Assembly (NCBI RefSeq): GCF_900240845.1
Contig: NZ_OERU01000005.1
Location: 20,816 to 84,815 of the forward strand
Length of the DNA: 64,000 nucleotides
DNA from: Peptostreptococcus faecalis
Lineage (GTDB): Bacteria; Bacillota; Clostridia; Peptostreptococcales; Peptostreptococcaceae
Reading direction: 5' to 3'
Position numbers and translations under genes: made by a program. Positions 56,214 to 64,000 of this stretch are shown piece after piece; within the stretch, counting starts at the first letter, position 1, and the number at the start of each line of letters is the position of its first letter. A model generated the notes under the pieces. The model saw nothing but the letters and a program-made list of their open reading frames with translations. It was not told the origin of the DNA and did no database searches.

Positions 56214-56771
56214 TTAATTTTTCTTTTGTTCCATAACAGCGTTATAACCAGCTTCTAAAGCTTGTCTATTAACTGGTATAAACTTTTCTTTTCTCTTTCC
56301 AAAAACCTTCTTGAAAGCTTCTAGTACAGAGTCAACGTTTACACTGTTATCAACTGCTAGGAATGCACCTAACATAATCATGTTGGCAAATTTTGTTCCA
56401 CCTAATTCATTAGATAGTCCATTTGCATCTATGTAATATGTTTGAACATCATCTCTTTCTACTTTTTCGTGAATTAAAGAGCTGTTAACAAGTATTACTC
56501 CACCAGGAATTACGTCTCCTTCAAACTTGATAAGTGAAGGTGAGTTCATTATTATAGCAGCTGTAGCATCATCTGAAATAATAGGAGAACCAACTGGTTC
56601 ATCTGATATAGTAACAGCACAGTTAGCAGTACCACCACGCATTTCTGGTCCATATGATGGTAACCAAGAAACTTCTTTGTTTTCAATCATTCCGGCGTAA
56701 GTCATAAGCTGACCCATAGACATTACACCCTGTCCACCGAATCCCGCACAAATAACTCTAGATGTACTCAT
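56214..56771 (-). CDS. vorC: 2-oxoacid:ferredoxin oxidoreductase, gamma subunit (VorC)
   Basis: 185 residues; the gamma domain common to Por, Vor and Kor enzymes, with CAGFGGQGVMSMGQLM near 8-23 and PSYGPEMRGGTANC near 39-52. Its ATG directly follows the vorA stop (TAAATG). Last gene of the operon. By family alone Kor is possible; the linked butyrate kinase favours branched-chain oxoacids. Confidence 0.88.
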   Translation of the reverse strand: MSTSRVICAGFGGQGVMSMGQLMTYAGMIENKEVSWLPSYGPEMRGGTANCAVTISDEPVGSPIISDDATAAIIMNSPSLIKFEGDVIPGGVILVNSSLIHEKVERDDVQTYYIDANGLSNELGGTKFANMIMLGAFLAVDNSVNVDSVLEAFKKVFGKRKEKFIPVNRQALEAGYNAVMEQKKN

Positions 56772-57533
56772 TTATTTCTCCTCCTTTGCAGCTTCAATAT
56801 CTATATCTCTGAAATTCTGAACTGGAAAATAAGGAACCATGTTATCTCTCAACCATTGAAGAGCATTTACAGGAGTTTGTCCCCAGTTAGTAGGACATGT
56901 TGATAATACTTCTACCATAGAAAATCCTAATCCAGCCTTTTGAACTTCAAAAGCCTTTCTTATAGCTTTTTTAGCTTTTCTAACTTCACCTGGAGTGTCT
57001 ACTCTTACTCTTTCAATAAAAGTTGAACCTGTTAAAGTAGATAGCATTTCAGCTATTCTAATTGGATATCCATGAAGTTTCGGATCTCTACCACCCTGAC
57101 AAGTAGTGGCTTTTTCTCCTATTAGAGTAGTAGGAGCCATCTGTCCACCAGTCATACCGTATGTAGTGTTGTTAACAAATATAACAGTTATATTTTCACC
57201 TCTATTAGCAGCATGCACGATTTCTGCTGTACCAATTGAAGCAAGGTCTCCGTCTCCCTGATAAGTAAATACAGTGTGATCAGGTAATACTCTCTTAATA
57301 CCTGTTGCAGTTGCAGGAGCTCTACCATGAGCAGCTTCATGCATGTCACAATTAAAGTAATTATATGCTAAAACAGAACAACCAACTGGAGCTACACCTA
57401 CTGCATCTCCTAATGCATCCATTTCTTCTAAAACTTCTGCAACTAGTCTATGAATTATACCATGAGTACATCCTGGACAGTAATGTGTCTGTGCATCAGT
57501 TAATCCTGTTGTTTTTTCGAAAATTACAGCCAT
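56772..57533 (-). CDS. vorA: 2-oxoacid:ferredoxin oxidoreductase, beta subunit (TPP-binding, VorA)
   Basis: 253 residues carrying thiamine diphosphate. HYCPGCTHGIIHRL near 17-30, and the TPP motif GDGDLASIGTAEIVHAANRG closing with NNTTYGMTGGQ near 94-130. It decarboxylates the 2-oxoacid and passes two electrons toward ferredoxin. Start codon overlaps the vorB stop (TAATG at 57535-57531). Confidence 0.9.
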   Translation of the reverse strand: MAVIFEKTTGLTDAQTHYCPGCTHGIIHRLVAEVLEEMDALGDAVGVAPVGCSVLAYNYFNCDMHEAAHGRAPATATGIKRVLPDHTVFTYQGDGDLASIGTAEIVHAANRGENITVIFVNNTTYGMTGGQMAPTTLIGEKATTCQGGRDPKLHGYPIRIAEMLSTLTGSTFIERVRVDTPGEVRKAKKAIRKAFEVQKAGLGFSMVEVLSTCPTNWGQTPVNALQWLRDNMVPYFPVQNFRDIDIEAAKEEK

Positions 57534-58594
57534 TACTTAACACCTCCCATAATTTCTTTCGCTCTCTTCATTATTTCTTTTGGTTCTGGAACCATTCCAC
57601 CTGGTCTACCATAGAAATGTACTGGGTGTCTACCATTAGATCCCAATTTAACATCTTCTACCATCTGCCCTAAACTCATTTCTACTACGAATAAGTTTTT
57701 ACATGCAGGAATTTCATCAAATGCCTGGTATGGGTAAGGCCAAACAGTCTTAGGTCTTATTAAGCCAACCTTGTATCCTTCTTCACGTAAATCGTTTACA
57801 CAGTTTTTAACAACTCTTGCCATTGTTCCGTAAGCAACAAATACAAGTTCTGCATCTTCTGTCTGATCCATTTCGTATTGAACTTCGTTTTCTTCTATAA
57901 CTTTATATTTTCTTTCTAAGTGATAGTTGTGTTCTTCAAGTATTTCTGGAGAAAGGTATAGAGAGTTTATTATGTTAGGTTTTCTCTGTCCCTTTGTACC
58001 AGTAGTAGCCCAATCCTTTTCAGGAAGTTCTCTATGTTTTCTTTCCTTTTCAAAGTCAACAGGTTCCATCATCTGTCCAATCATACCATCAAGTAAAACT
58101 AATACTGGAGTTCTATATTGTTCAGCTACATCAAATGCATCTTGAATCATGTCACAAGCTTCCTGTACACTAGCTGGAGCGTAAACTGGAGTTCTATAGT
58201 CACCGTCTCCTCCTCCTCTAGTTGTCATGAAATAATCTGACTGAGAAGGCTGAATTGAACCTAGACCAGGGCCACCTCTCACAACGTTAAGTATAACACA
58301 CGGAACTTCAGCACCCGCACAATAAGTTATACCTTCTTGCTTTAATGCAATACCAGGTGAAGAAGATGAAGTAAGAACTCTAGCTCCACAACCTCCTGCA
58401 CCATATACCATATTAATAGCTGCTACTTCAGATTCTGCCTGTACAAATGTACCACCTATTGCTGGTAATTCTCTTGATAAATATTCTGGTAACTCACTCT
58501 GTGGAGTTATTGGATATCCGAAGAAATGTCTACATCCAGCCACCATTGCAGCCTTACCGAATGCTTCGTTACCCTTCATTAGTATCTTAGCCAT
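57533..58594 (-). CDS. vorB: 2-oxoacid:ferredoxin oxidoreductase, alpha subunit (VorB)
   Basis: 353 residues. Begins MAKILMKGNEAFGKAAMVAG and has FGYPITPQSELPEYL near 24-38 and SSSSPGIALKQEGI near 76-89, the pyrimidine-binding fold of four-subunit Vor/Kor enzymes. With VorA, VorC and VorD it would oxidise 3-methyl-2-oxobutanoate and related acids from Val, Leu and Ile to branched acyl-CoA, CO2 and reduced ferredoxin. Substrate assignment rests on neighbouring buk. Confidence 0.9.
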   Translation of the reverse strand: MAKILMKGNEAFGKAAMVAGCRHFFGYPITPQSELPEYLSRELPAIGGTFVQAESEVAAINMVYGAGGCGARVLTSSSSPGIALKQEGITYCAGAEVPCVILNVVRGGPGLGSIQPSQSDYFMTTRGGGDGDYRTPVYAPASVQEACDMIQDAFDVAEQYRTPVLVLLDGMIGQMMEPVDFEKERKHRELPEKDWATTGTKGQRKPNIINSLYLSPEILEEHNYHLERKYKVIEENEVQYEMDQTEDAELVFVAYGTMARVVKNCVNDLREEGYKVGLIRPKTVWPYPYQAFDEIPACKNLFVVEMSLGQMVEDVKLGSNGRHPVHFYGRPGGMVPEPKEIMKRAKEIMGGVK

Positions 58595-58613
58595 TAAAAA
58601 TCCCCCCTAATAA

Positions 58614-58829
58614 TTAATCTCTTTCTACTGTGATTACTGCATCTGGACACATCATTGCACAACTTGCGCATCCTATACATTCTTCCATTTTTTCTACATG
58701 TGCAGGGTTATATCCCTTTGAATTAACTTTAGATAAGTCAAGTTCAATTATTTTTTTTGGACATACTGATATGCAAAGACCGCAACCCTTACAGTACTTT
58801 TGATCAAAAGACACTCTACCTTTAGCCAT
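58614..58829 (-). CDS. vorD: 2-oxoacid:ferredoxin oxidoreductase, delta subunit (2[4Fe-4S], VorD)
   Basis: 71-residue ferredoxin-like subunit with two CxxCxxCxxxCP motifs (CKGCGLCISVCP near 13-24 and CIGCASCAMMCP near 51-62) that relays electrons from the TPP site to free ferredoxin. ATG at 58829 after GGAGGCAAT. First of the vorDBAC genes. Confidence 0.92.
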   Translation of the reverse strand: MAKGRVSFDQKYCKGCGLCISVCPKKIIELDLSKVNSKGYNPAHVEKMEECIGCASCAMMCPDAVITVERD

Positions 58830-58880
58830 TATATTGCCTCCTTGTAATAATATATAATTGTTATTTATTTAAAACACAAT

Positions 58881-59558
58881 CTACATCATCCATTCATCTC
58901 TTAAATAAAGATGAAGTGGTAAAACCTCTCCTTCATAATCAGAAGGAATTTGATCGGCAATTTCTGCCAGACAAGATATGAATTTTATAGGTATGTTTCT
59001 AGCCTTAGATACTTCCCTACAAACTTCTTGACCTCGGCTTATATCATCTAATGTAGTAGCCTTGAGCATATGCGTATTATTGATAAGCCCAGTAACCTTT
59101 AATTTAGAAGCTTCCTCAATCTCATCAATGTATGCCATTACCTCTTCAGCATTTTGTGTTTTTTCTCTGTTTGCATTTACAACAAAAAACATATCATAGT
59201 CATCGTCATCTATCATATCTCTATATCTTGCGATTACGGTAGCGCCAACTTTATCGCCGCCTAAATCTATAATATTGTTGTAATCCTTATTTAATAGGGG
59301 CGTGTGTATTTCTGCTGAAAGAGCTGGAATATCAAGAGTTGGAGCATCAACAGAACTCGCTATAACATGAATTCCTTTCTCTTCTAGGAATTCTTTCTTT
59401 CCCCTAGACCTAAAATATACATTTACTACATCTAGATCAGATATAGCTAACTTACCCTCTATTTTTTCTCTGAGACTCAAAGCGTAGTTAACAGAAAACT
59501 CACTTTTCCCACTTCCATAGTGGCCCGTTATTATTCTAATTCTTTTTGTATTATCCAT
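58881..59558 (-). CDS. P-loop ATP-binding protein of unknown function
   Basis: 225 residues. Begins with Walker A TGHYGSGKSEFSVN near 11-24 and has LAISDLDVVNVYFRSR near 38 and IIDLGGDKVGA near 95, giving a MinD/CobQ-like SIMIBI fold. It lies between buk and vorD with gaps of 78 and 51 bp, so the three units are probably one transcript. A role in assembling or regulating the oxidoreductase is possible but only guessed from context. Confidence 0.75.
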   Translation of the reverse strand: MDNTKRIRIITGHYGSGKSEFSVNYALSLREKIEGKLAISDLDVVNVYFRSRGKKEFLEEKGIHVIASSVDAPTLDIPALSAEIHTPLLNKDYNNIIDLGGDKVGATVIARYRDMIDDDDYDMFFVVNANREKTQNAEEVMAYIDEIEEASKLKVTGLINNTHMLKATTLDDISRGQEVCREVSKARNIPIKFISCLAEIADQIPSDYEGEVLPLHLYLRDEWMM

Positions 59559-59636
59559 TCGATTGCCTTCCTATATATATATTTAAAGTCTGAAAAACCA
59601 CGCCGCTAATTATATTGCTAATATATGAACAATATC

Positions 59637-60716
59637 TTATTTGTCGTAGTCTTGGGCACTTTCATCCCCATTTAATACTCTTAATCCACCTAGAGCTAAT
59701 GCTATCATTTCATCTTCTCCAGGATAAACTTTTACGTCTGCTAGGAACTTAACTCTATCAACTATAGAATCAGTAAATATTTTTGAATATGCTATTCCAC
59801 CAGTAAGTAATATAGCATCTACTTTTCCGTTTAATGCTACTGCACAAGCACCTATTTCTTTTGCTACTTGATAAGCCATAGCATCATAAACAAGAGCTGC
59901 TTTTTCGTCGCCATCATTTATCATAGATTCAACTTCTCTAGCATCATTAGTGTTTAAGTATGAAACTAAACCACCTTTTCCTGTTATCTTACTCTTCATA
60001 TCGTATATAGTATACTTTCCACTGTAGCACATTTCTACAAGGTTTCCTACTGGAATTCCACCACTTCTTTCAGGTGAAAATGGTCCTTCACCATCTAAAG
60101 CATTGGCAACATCCACTACACTACCTTTTTCATGTGCTCCTACTGAAATTCCGCCGCCCATATGAGCAACTATTAAATTTAAATCTTCGTATTTTTTTCC
60201 TACTTCATCAGCATATCTTCTTGCAATAGCTTTTTGATTTAAGGCATGGAAAATACTTCTTCTCTCTACATCAGCAAGACCAGAAATTCTAGCTACCGCA
60301 TTCATTTCATCTACAACTACTGGATCCACTATATAAGCTGGTATATTCAGCTCTTTAGAAAATTCATTTGCTATTATCCCACCTAAGTTAGATGCATGCT
60401 GACCAGAAACGCCTTTTCTTAAATCATCCAACATATTTGGAGTAACATTATAAGTTCCTCCCTTAATTGGCTTTAACAAACCTCCTCTTCCTACAATACA
60501 ATCTAGGTCTCCAAGGCTTATATTTGCGTCTTTTAACTCTTTTTCAATTACATCTTTTCTGAAATTAAATTGATCAGATATGTTTTTAAACTGACCTATT
60601 TCATCTGAACTATGTCTAAGAGTTTTTTCAAATACTTCTTTATCGTTGTCATAAACAGCTATCTTTGTTGATGTTGAGCCAGGGTTGATTGTAAGAATTT
60701 TAAAAGTTTTCCCCAT
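59637..60716 (-). CDS. buk: Butyrate kinase (branched-chain acid kinase)
   Basis: Transfers phosphate from an acyl phosphate to ADP, the ATP-yielding step. 359 residues of the acetate/butyrate kinase family: phosphate loop [17 protein letters not shown] near 8-24, [12 protein letters not shown] near 184, and [10 protein letters not shown] near 297. Starts after GGGAGG. With vorDBAC downstream, isobutyryl-, isovaleryl- and 2-methylbutyryl phosphate are likely substrates. The acyl-phosphate source, ptb, is at 21-22 kb. Confidence 0.92.
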   Translation of the reverse strand: MGKTFKILTINPGSTSTKIAVYDNDKEVFEKTLRHSSDEIGQFKNISDQFNFRKDVIEKELKDANISLGDLDCIVGRGGLLKPIKGGTYNVTPNMLDDLRKGVSGQHASNLGGIIANEFSKELNIPAYIVDPVVVDEMNAVARISGLADVERRSIFHALNQKAIARRYADEVGKKYEDLNLIVAHMGGGISVGAHEKGSVVDVANALDGEGPFSPERSGGIPVGNLVEMCYSGKYTIYDMKSKITGKGGLVSYLNTNDAREVESMINDGDEKAALVYDAMAYQVAKEIGACAVALNGKVDAILLTGGIAYSKIFTDSIVDRVKFLADVKVYPGEDEMIALALGGLRVLNGDESAQDYDK

Positions 60717-60979
60717 ATTTTTACCTCCCGAAAATACTATTATTTAATTTATATATTTCTCATACCATATACAGAGTAGTACTTTTTCATTATCAATTAG
60801 TAGTCACAGGAAATTCTATTTGTATAACGTTTTCATCCCCCTAAAACTTCTACCAAATAGTTTAAAATGACTCAACATATTGTATAATGAAAACAATTGT
60901 CACAGACATAAAAAATGCCACCGAGTTTTTATATTTTAATAAACAATCTCTGTATAAGTCTATTTTATAACTAAAATAA
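60717..60979. other. Upstream region of buk
   Basis: AT-rich, about 260 bases. No RNA gene or open frame. A weak promoter could use TATACAAT-like sequence near 60883-60890 on the minus strand. Otherwise nothing recognised. Confidence 0.45.
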
Positions 60980-61044
60980 GGAAGTTGCAACAGAAATATT
61001 AAATTAACAAAAAGTGTAAATTTAATATTATAAGGCAAACTTCC
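60980..61044. repeat. 65-bp imperfect inverted repeat between cdaR and buk
   Basis: Outer arms GGAAGTTGC (60980-60988) and GCAAACTTCC (61035-61044); inner arms AATATTAAATT (60995-61005) and AATTTAATATT (61019-61029) are perfect. It could be a terminator for cdaAR (weak U tail, TTATTTT) or a small mobile-element relic with terminal repeats. Confidence 0.6.
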
Positions 61045-61181
61045 CTATTATAATTGTTTTATTATGTATTTTTGAATTTTTAGAATATTCTATCATATAT
61101 TAAGGTAAAAGAAATACATTATTTCGTTATTTTTTTATTTAAATTGTATTATCATTTAATAACCCTCTATTCAGGTATTTT

Positions 61182-62096
61182 CTACTTTTTTTCTAATACA
61201 ATTTCAGTTATATCACCTTTTATTTTAATATGTTTAGGTACTACAATTTCAATCTTTTTTTGACCTAAATTCTTTAAATCATCGTCGTTTATCGTTTTAG
61301 TATCTATTTTTTCTATTTTTTTTAAAGTTTCATTATCTCCAATTATTACCAAATTTTCTGGTTTTATAATATAAGAATCCTCATTATATGACCTTCCATC
61401 ATAATCAAGTTTAACAGGTACAGTCTTTTCCATCAAAAATTCAATATCTACATTTATTTTGCTATCCTTAACAGTAACCTTGACTGGTTTACCTGACTTA
61501 CTATAAGCAGAAAGCATTACTTCGCCTTTTAATTCTCCTTGTTCTGGAACTTCATCTACTTGAATAGTTCCACCTACATAAGCTACACTATTGACTAAAG
61601 ACCTTGCACCTGAAATCTCAACTTCACTTTTTTCCTGCTTTAAACTAGATATCTTGCTTTTTTTGCTTCCGATAGTTTCTACCTTTACATTTACAGTTTT
61701 TGTAATATATTTTTCTAAATTAACTGCCAAAGAGCTATCTTTTAACTCTCTTGTTACTCCACTAGATATATTTGTTTTAAGCTCTACTATATTTTTGCCT
61801 TCTACTGGATTAATCAATTCTGCATCTATTCGAACATTATTTTTGTTTAACTTTTGAACTTCGGATAACTTACCCTGAACGGTAATATCTGTCTTTAAAT
61901 TTTCACTAGGATATAATACAAAACCTTCTCTTACTATTTCATTTGCATTTGTGATATTGACCGGAATATTCTCTATCACCTTTTTTTCACTTGGGTCTAC
62001 TACAGCCATTACATATAGCCAAAGTGCCAAAGCAGTTATCAAAGATATTACCTTTGTTTTTACATTTTGCGTATTATTAATGTTATCTTTTTTCAT
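61182..62096 (-). CDS. cdaR: YbbR-domain regulator of diadenylate cyclase (CdaR)
   Basis: Membrane-anchored extracytoplasmic modulator of CdaA. 304 residues: one N-terminal membrane helix (about 15-32, VISLITALALWLYVMAVV) and then three YbbR-like repeats of about 85 residues, each with the pattern P-V-N/K-V-followed by GxxSxV (for example IQVDEVPEQG and EKTVPVKLDYDGRSYNE). Follows cdaA by 46 bp, the conserved cdaA-cdaR pair. Confidence 0.9.
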   Translation of the reverse strand: MKKDNINNTQNVKTKVISLITALALWLYVMAVVDPSEKKVIENIPVNITNANEIVREGFVLYPSENLKTDITVQGKLSEVQKLNKNNVRIDAELINPVEGKNIVELKTNISSGVTRELKDSSLAVNLEKYITKTVNVKVETIGSKKSKISSLKQEKSEVEISGARSLVNSVAYVGGTIQVDEVPEQGELKGEVMLSAYSKSGKPVKVTVKDSKINVDIEFLMEKTVPVKLDYDGRSYNEDSYIIKPENLVIIGDNETLKKIEKIDTKTINDDDLKNLGQKKIEIVVPKHIKIKGDITEIVLEKK

Positions 62097-62142
62097 ATTT
62101 AAAATTCACCTCTGCTTTTATTTATTCTTCAGAAGAGATACC

Positions 62143-63000
62143 TTATGAATCAGATTTATTTAATAAATCTCTTAAAAAATTAAAATTGTTTTCCGATTTT
62201 CTTTTATAAAAACTTTTTAATATATTAAATAATCTTTCTCTTGTAATATTTCTATATATTTTTCCTGACTTAGTAATTGAAACACTCCCTGTTTCTTCTG
62301 ATACTATAAGTGTTAAGCAGTCTGAAATTTCACTTACACCTATACCCGCTCTATGTCTGGTTCCCAAATCTTGACTCAAATCTTTTCTCTGTGTTAAAGG
62401 TAAAAAACAAGCTGCTGATTTAATTTTCATGTCCCTTATAATCATTGCTCCATCATGTAATGGTGTATTTGGCGAGAAAATATTACATACTAACTGTTTG
62501 GTTATTTCACCTTCAATTTTTATACCAGTAACAATAATTTCATTTAATTTTGTTTCGCCTTCTAAAACTACTAGAGCACCAATTTTATCTTTAGAAAGAT
62601 CATAGATTGCATCTAGCAGTTCATTTATTACACCATCTGAGTCATCTTCATATCTAGAATTTGACTGAGAACTAAATTTTTTTATTTTAGTATTTCTCCC
62701 TATATGTTCTAGTCCTGCTCTAAGTTCTGGTTGGAAAATAATAAATGGAAGTATAAAACCTACTTCTAATATTTTAACAAGTACCCAATACAGAGTGTGA
62801 AGTTTGAATATTTCACTCAGCTGCGTTGCTACTAGCAATATTACTACTCCCTTAAATAACTGCTCTGCGCGAGTATCTTTTATGAACATAAGTATTTTAT
62901 AAACAATATAAGCTATTATTAGTACATCTACAACATCATTTATACTTACTTTTGATAATATCTGAAGAAATTTGTTAAAAACTAAACTAATTGACCACAT
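62143..63000 (-). CDS. cdaA: Diadenylate cyclase CdaA
   Basis: Makes the second messenger c-di-AMP from two ATP, governing potassium, osmotic and wall homeostasis. 285 residues: three N-terminal membrane helices (about 20-40, 45-62, 70-90) and a DisA-N/DAC domain with catalytic D183-G184-A185 (HDGAMIIRD) and R215-H216-R217 (GTRHRAGIG). Starts after AGGAGG. Usually followed by cdaR and glmM; GlmM binds CdaA in several species. Confidence 0.95.
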   Translation of the reverse strand: MWSISLVFNKFLQILSKVSINDVVDVLIIAYIVYKILMFIKDTRAEQLFKGVVILLVATQLSEIFKLHTLYWVLVKILEVGFILPFIIFQPELRAGLEHIGRNTKIKKFSSQSNSRYEDDSDGVINELLDAIYDLSKDKIGALVVLEGETKLNEIIVTGIKIEGEITKQLVCNIFSPNTPLHDGAMIIRDMKIKSAACFLPLTQRKDLSQDLGTRHRAGIGVSEISDCLTLIVSEETGSVSITKSGKIYRNITRERLFNILKSFYKRKSENNFNFLRDLLNKSDS

Positions 63001-63173
63001 TTAAATTCCTCCTAATGCTGTTAACTATTTTTTCAAAGTTACTAACCTCTATTTTAACACATTAAATATATATTTAGTTATAAATATAAAATTTAAGAGT
63101 ATATTAAATATTTAACAGTTTAAACTTTTAATTATATTTTTCATTTCGTTAATTTAAATCACATTTTCATCTC

Positions 63174-63211
63174 AAAAAAACTCTACTATCAAATTAATAG
63201 TAGAGTTTTTT
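63174..63211. terminator. Terminator at the end of the tRNA operon
   Basis: CTCTACTAT (63181-63189) pairs with ATAGTAGAG (63196-63204), A7 before and T7 after. It ends the rRNA-tRNA transcript four bases past the tRNA-Arg 3' end. Confidence 0.9.
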
Positions 63212-63214
63212 TAG

Positions 63215-63288
63215 TGAGCGCACAGGGATTCGAACCCCGGACACACGCCTTAGAAGGGCGTTGCTCTATCCAACTGAGCTATGCACCC
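63215..63288 (-). tRNA. tRNA-Arg (anticodon TCT)
   Basis: Cloverleaf complete; anticodon loop CTTCTAA between ACGCC and GGCGT, T loop GGGTTCGAATCCC. Acceptor stem has G-U pairs. CCA is not encoded. Confidence 0.95.
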
Positions 63289-63301
63289 ATATTATTTTTT
63301 A

Positions 63302-63376
63302 TGGAGCGGGAAACGAGATTCGAACTCGCGACTTCGACCTTGGCAAGGTCGCGCTCTACCACTGAACTATTCCCGC
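63302..63376 (-). tRNA. tRNA-Gly (anticodon GCC)
   Basis: Acceptor GCGGGAA/TTCCCGC, anticodon loop TTGCCAA between CGACC and GGTCG, T arm GCGAGTTCGAATCTCG-type. CCA encoded. Confidence 0.96.
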
Positions 63377-63386
63377 ATAATTCTAA

Positions 63387-63463
63387 TGGCGACCTGGAAG
63401 GGACTCGAACCCTCGACCTCCAGCGTGACAGGCTGGCATTCTAACCAACTGAACTACCAGGCC
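63387..63463 (-). tRNA. tRNA-Asp (anticodon GTC)
   Basis: Acceptor GGCCTGG/CCAGGTC, anticodon loop CTGTCAC between CCAGC and GCTGG, discriminator G typical of tRNA-Asp. CCA encoded. Confidence 0.96.
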
Positions 63464-63477
63464 GCGTTGTATTTATA

Positions 63478-63553
63478 TGGTGGGAGTAACAGGGCTCGAA
63501 CCTGTGACCCCCTGCTTGTAAGGCAGATGCTCTCCCAGCTGAGCTATACTCCC
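63478..63553 (-). tRNA. tRNA-Val (anticodon TAC)
   Basis: Acceptor GGGAGTA/TACTCCC, anticodon loop CTTACAA between TCTGC and GCAGG, T loop GGTTCGAGCC. CCA encoded. Confidence 0.96.
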
Positions 63554-63560
63554 ACATATA

Positions 63561-63634
63561 TGGAGCGGGTGAAGGGGATCGAACCCTCACAGCTGGCTTG
63601 GAAGGCCAGAACTCTACCATTGAGCTACACCCGC
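63561..63634 (-). tRNA. tRNA-Gly (anticodon TCC)
   Basis: Acceptor GCGGGTG/CACCCGC, anticodon loop CTTCCAA between CTGGC and GCCAG. CCA encoded. Second glycine isoacceptor of the cluster. Confidence 0.96.
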
Positions 63635-63643
63635 AAAAAAAAA

Positions 63644-63715
63644 TGACTCCTAGGGGAATCGAACCCCTGTTACCGCCGTGAAAGGGCGGTGTCTTAACCG
63701 CTTGACCAAGGAGCC
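63644..63715 (-). tRNA. tRNA-Glu (anticodon TTC)
   Basis: Acceptor GGCTCCT/AGGAGTC, anticodon loop CTTTCAC between CCGCC and GGCGG. Discriminator A; CCA is not encoded. Confidence 0.95.
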
Positions 63716-63733
63716 ATGTAAACTGGTTTTAAA

Positions 63734-63809
63734 TGGTTGCGGAGGAAGGACTTGAACCTCCGACCTTCGGGTTATGAGCCCGACGAGCTGCCAACTGCTC
63801 CACTCCGCG
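63734..63809 (-). tRNA. Initiator tRNA-fMet (anticodon CAT)
   Basis: Anticodon loop CTCATAA on a stem with three G-C pairs (TCGGG/CCCGA), and an unpaired C1-A72 at the acceptor end: both initiator hallmarks. CCA encoded. First tRNA after the 23S gene. Confidence 0.95.
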
Positions 63810-63928
63810 TCATTGTAATACTTTTTTACCGACTCCAAATGTTATTATTGAAATTCTTTAAAAACGTATTAAAATATTAAATTGAAAGTTTTGTACTCTC
63901 AAAACTGAATATATTAGTGTATTTTTAT

Positions 63929-64000
63929 TGGTCAAGTCCTCGATCTATTAGTATCAGTAAGCTACATACATTGCTGCACTTACACCTCTGACCTATCAAC
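63929..64000 (-). rRNA. rrl: 23S ribosomal RNA, 3' end (partial)
   Basis: The minus strand shows the conserved 3' terminus with ACTGATACTAATAGATCGAG followed by GACTTGACCAA. Only about 72 bases are in the window. The next 120 bases before tRNA-fMet hold no 5S gene; AGTTTTG/CAAAACT at about 63888-63907 forms a processing-type stem. Confidence 0.93.

Noticed and set aside
63214..63838. Open frames on both strands across the tRNA cluster
   Set aside because: They run through seven intact tRNA genes and have no protein-like features.

Overview
The window comes from a low-GC, anaerobic, amino-acid-fermenting Firmicute. Gene content (glutamate dehydrogenase, a 2-hydroxyacyl-CoA dehydratase cluster, branched-chain oxoacid:ferredoxin oxidoreductase, phosphotransbutyrylase and butyrate kinase, Rex, ferredoxin) and gene order point to the Peptostreptococcaceae. 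A non-sporulating genus such as Peptostreptococcus fits best, because murA is followed directly by mreB with none of the sporulation genes usually found between them. The genus is an inference. 55 of 56 protein genes, all seven tRNAs and the 23S rRNA end read leftward (minus strand); only the transporter at 47157-48356 reads rightward.

Layout in window coordinates. 1-1359: groES-groEL under a CIRCE element (groEL runs off the left edge). 1.4-5.7 kb: cardiolipin synthase, an OGG-type glycosylase, and an AmaP/DUF2273/Asp23 envelope-stress set. 5.8-9.0 kb: pyrBKDE with a PyrR-binding loop next to the pyrB ribosome-binding site. 9.2-12.2 kb: ferrous iron uptake (two FeoA, FeoB, a small Cys-rich membrane protein) with palindromic operator candidates. 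12.4-15.2 kb: a YpmS-like protein, gluD with a structured leader, and a 2[4Fe-4S] ferredoxin. 15.4-20.9 kb: the conserved tsaE-tsaB-rimI-tsaD-ABC-F-rex block. 21.2-26.6 kb: ptb, ribU under an FMN riboswitch, tex, and prfB with its programmed frameshift.

26.9-38.1 kb is a reductive Stickland branch: 2-hydroxyacid dehydrogenase, EtfA, EtfB, acyl-CoA dehydrogenase, dehydratase HadC/HadB, CoA-transferase HadA, a YkvI-type transporter and a sigma-54 activator. Sigma-54 promoters precede hadA and the transporter, and two copies of one palindrome (TTTGCA-N3-TGCAAA) upstream of hadA look like activator sites. The ATPase activator of the dehydratase (HadI/FldI) is absent here. 38.2-45.5 kb: secA, a structured non-coding RNA of about 250 nt with its own promoter and terminator (candidate raiA-motif RNA), comFC, recD2 and a CobW-type GTPase. 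45.7-48.4 kb: NADP secondary-alcohol dehydrogenase divergent from a second YkvI-type transporter.

48.5-63.0 kb: metK under a SAM-I riboswitch, mreB, murA, glmS with a glmS ribozyme, glmM, then buk-(P-loop ATPase)-vorDBAC, then cdaAR. In many Firmicutes cdaA-cdaR-glmM-glmS is contiguous; here the oxidative branched-chain Stickland operon lies between cdaR and glmM. 63.2-64.0 kb: seven tRNA genes directly after the 3' end of a 23S rRNA, with no 5S gene between them.

Together the catabolic genes couple oxidation of branched-chain amino acids (transamination driven by GluD, Vor, Ptb, Buk; ATP and reduced ferredoxin formed) to reduction of a second amino-acid carbon skeleton (2-hydroxyacid, dehydration, enoyl-CoA reduction by AcdB-EtfAB).
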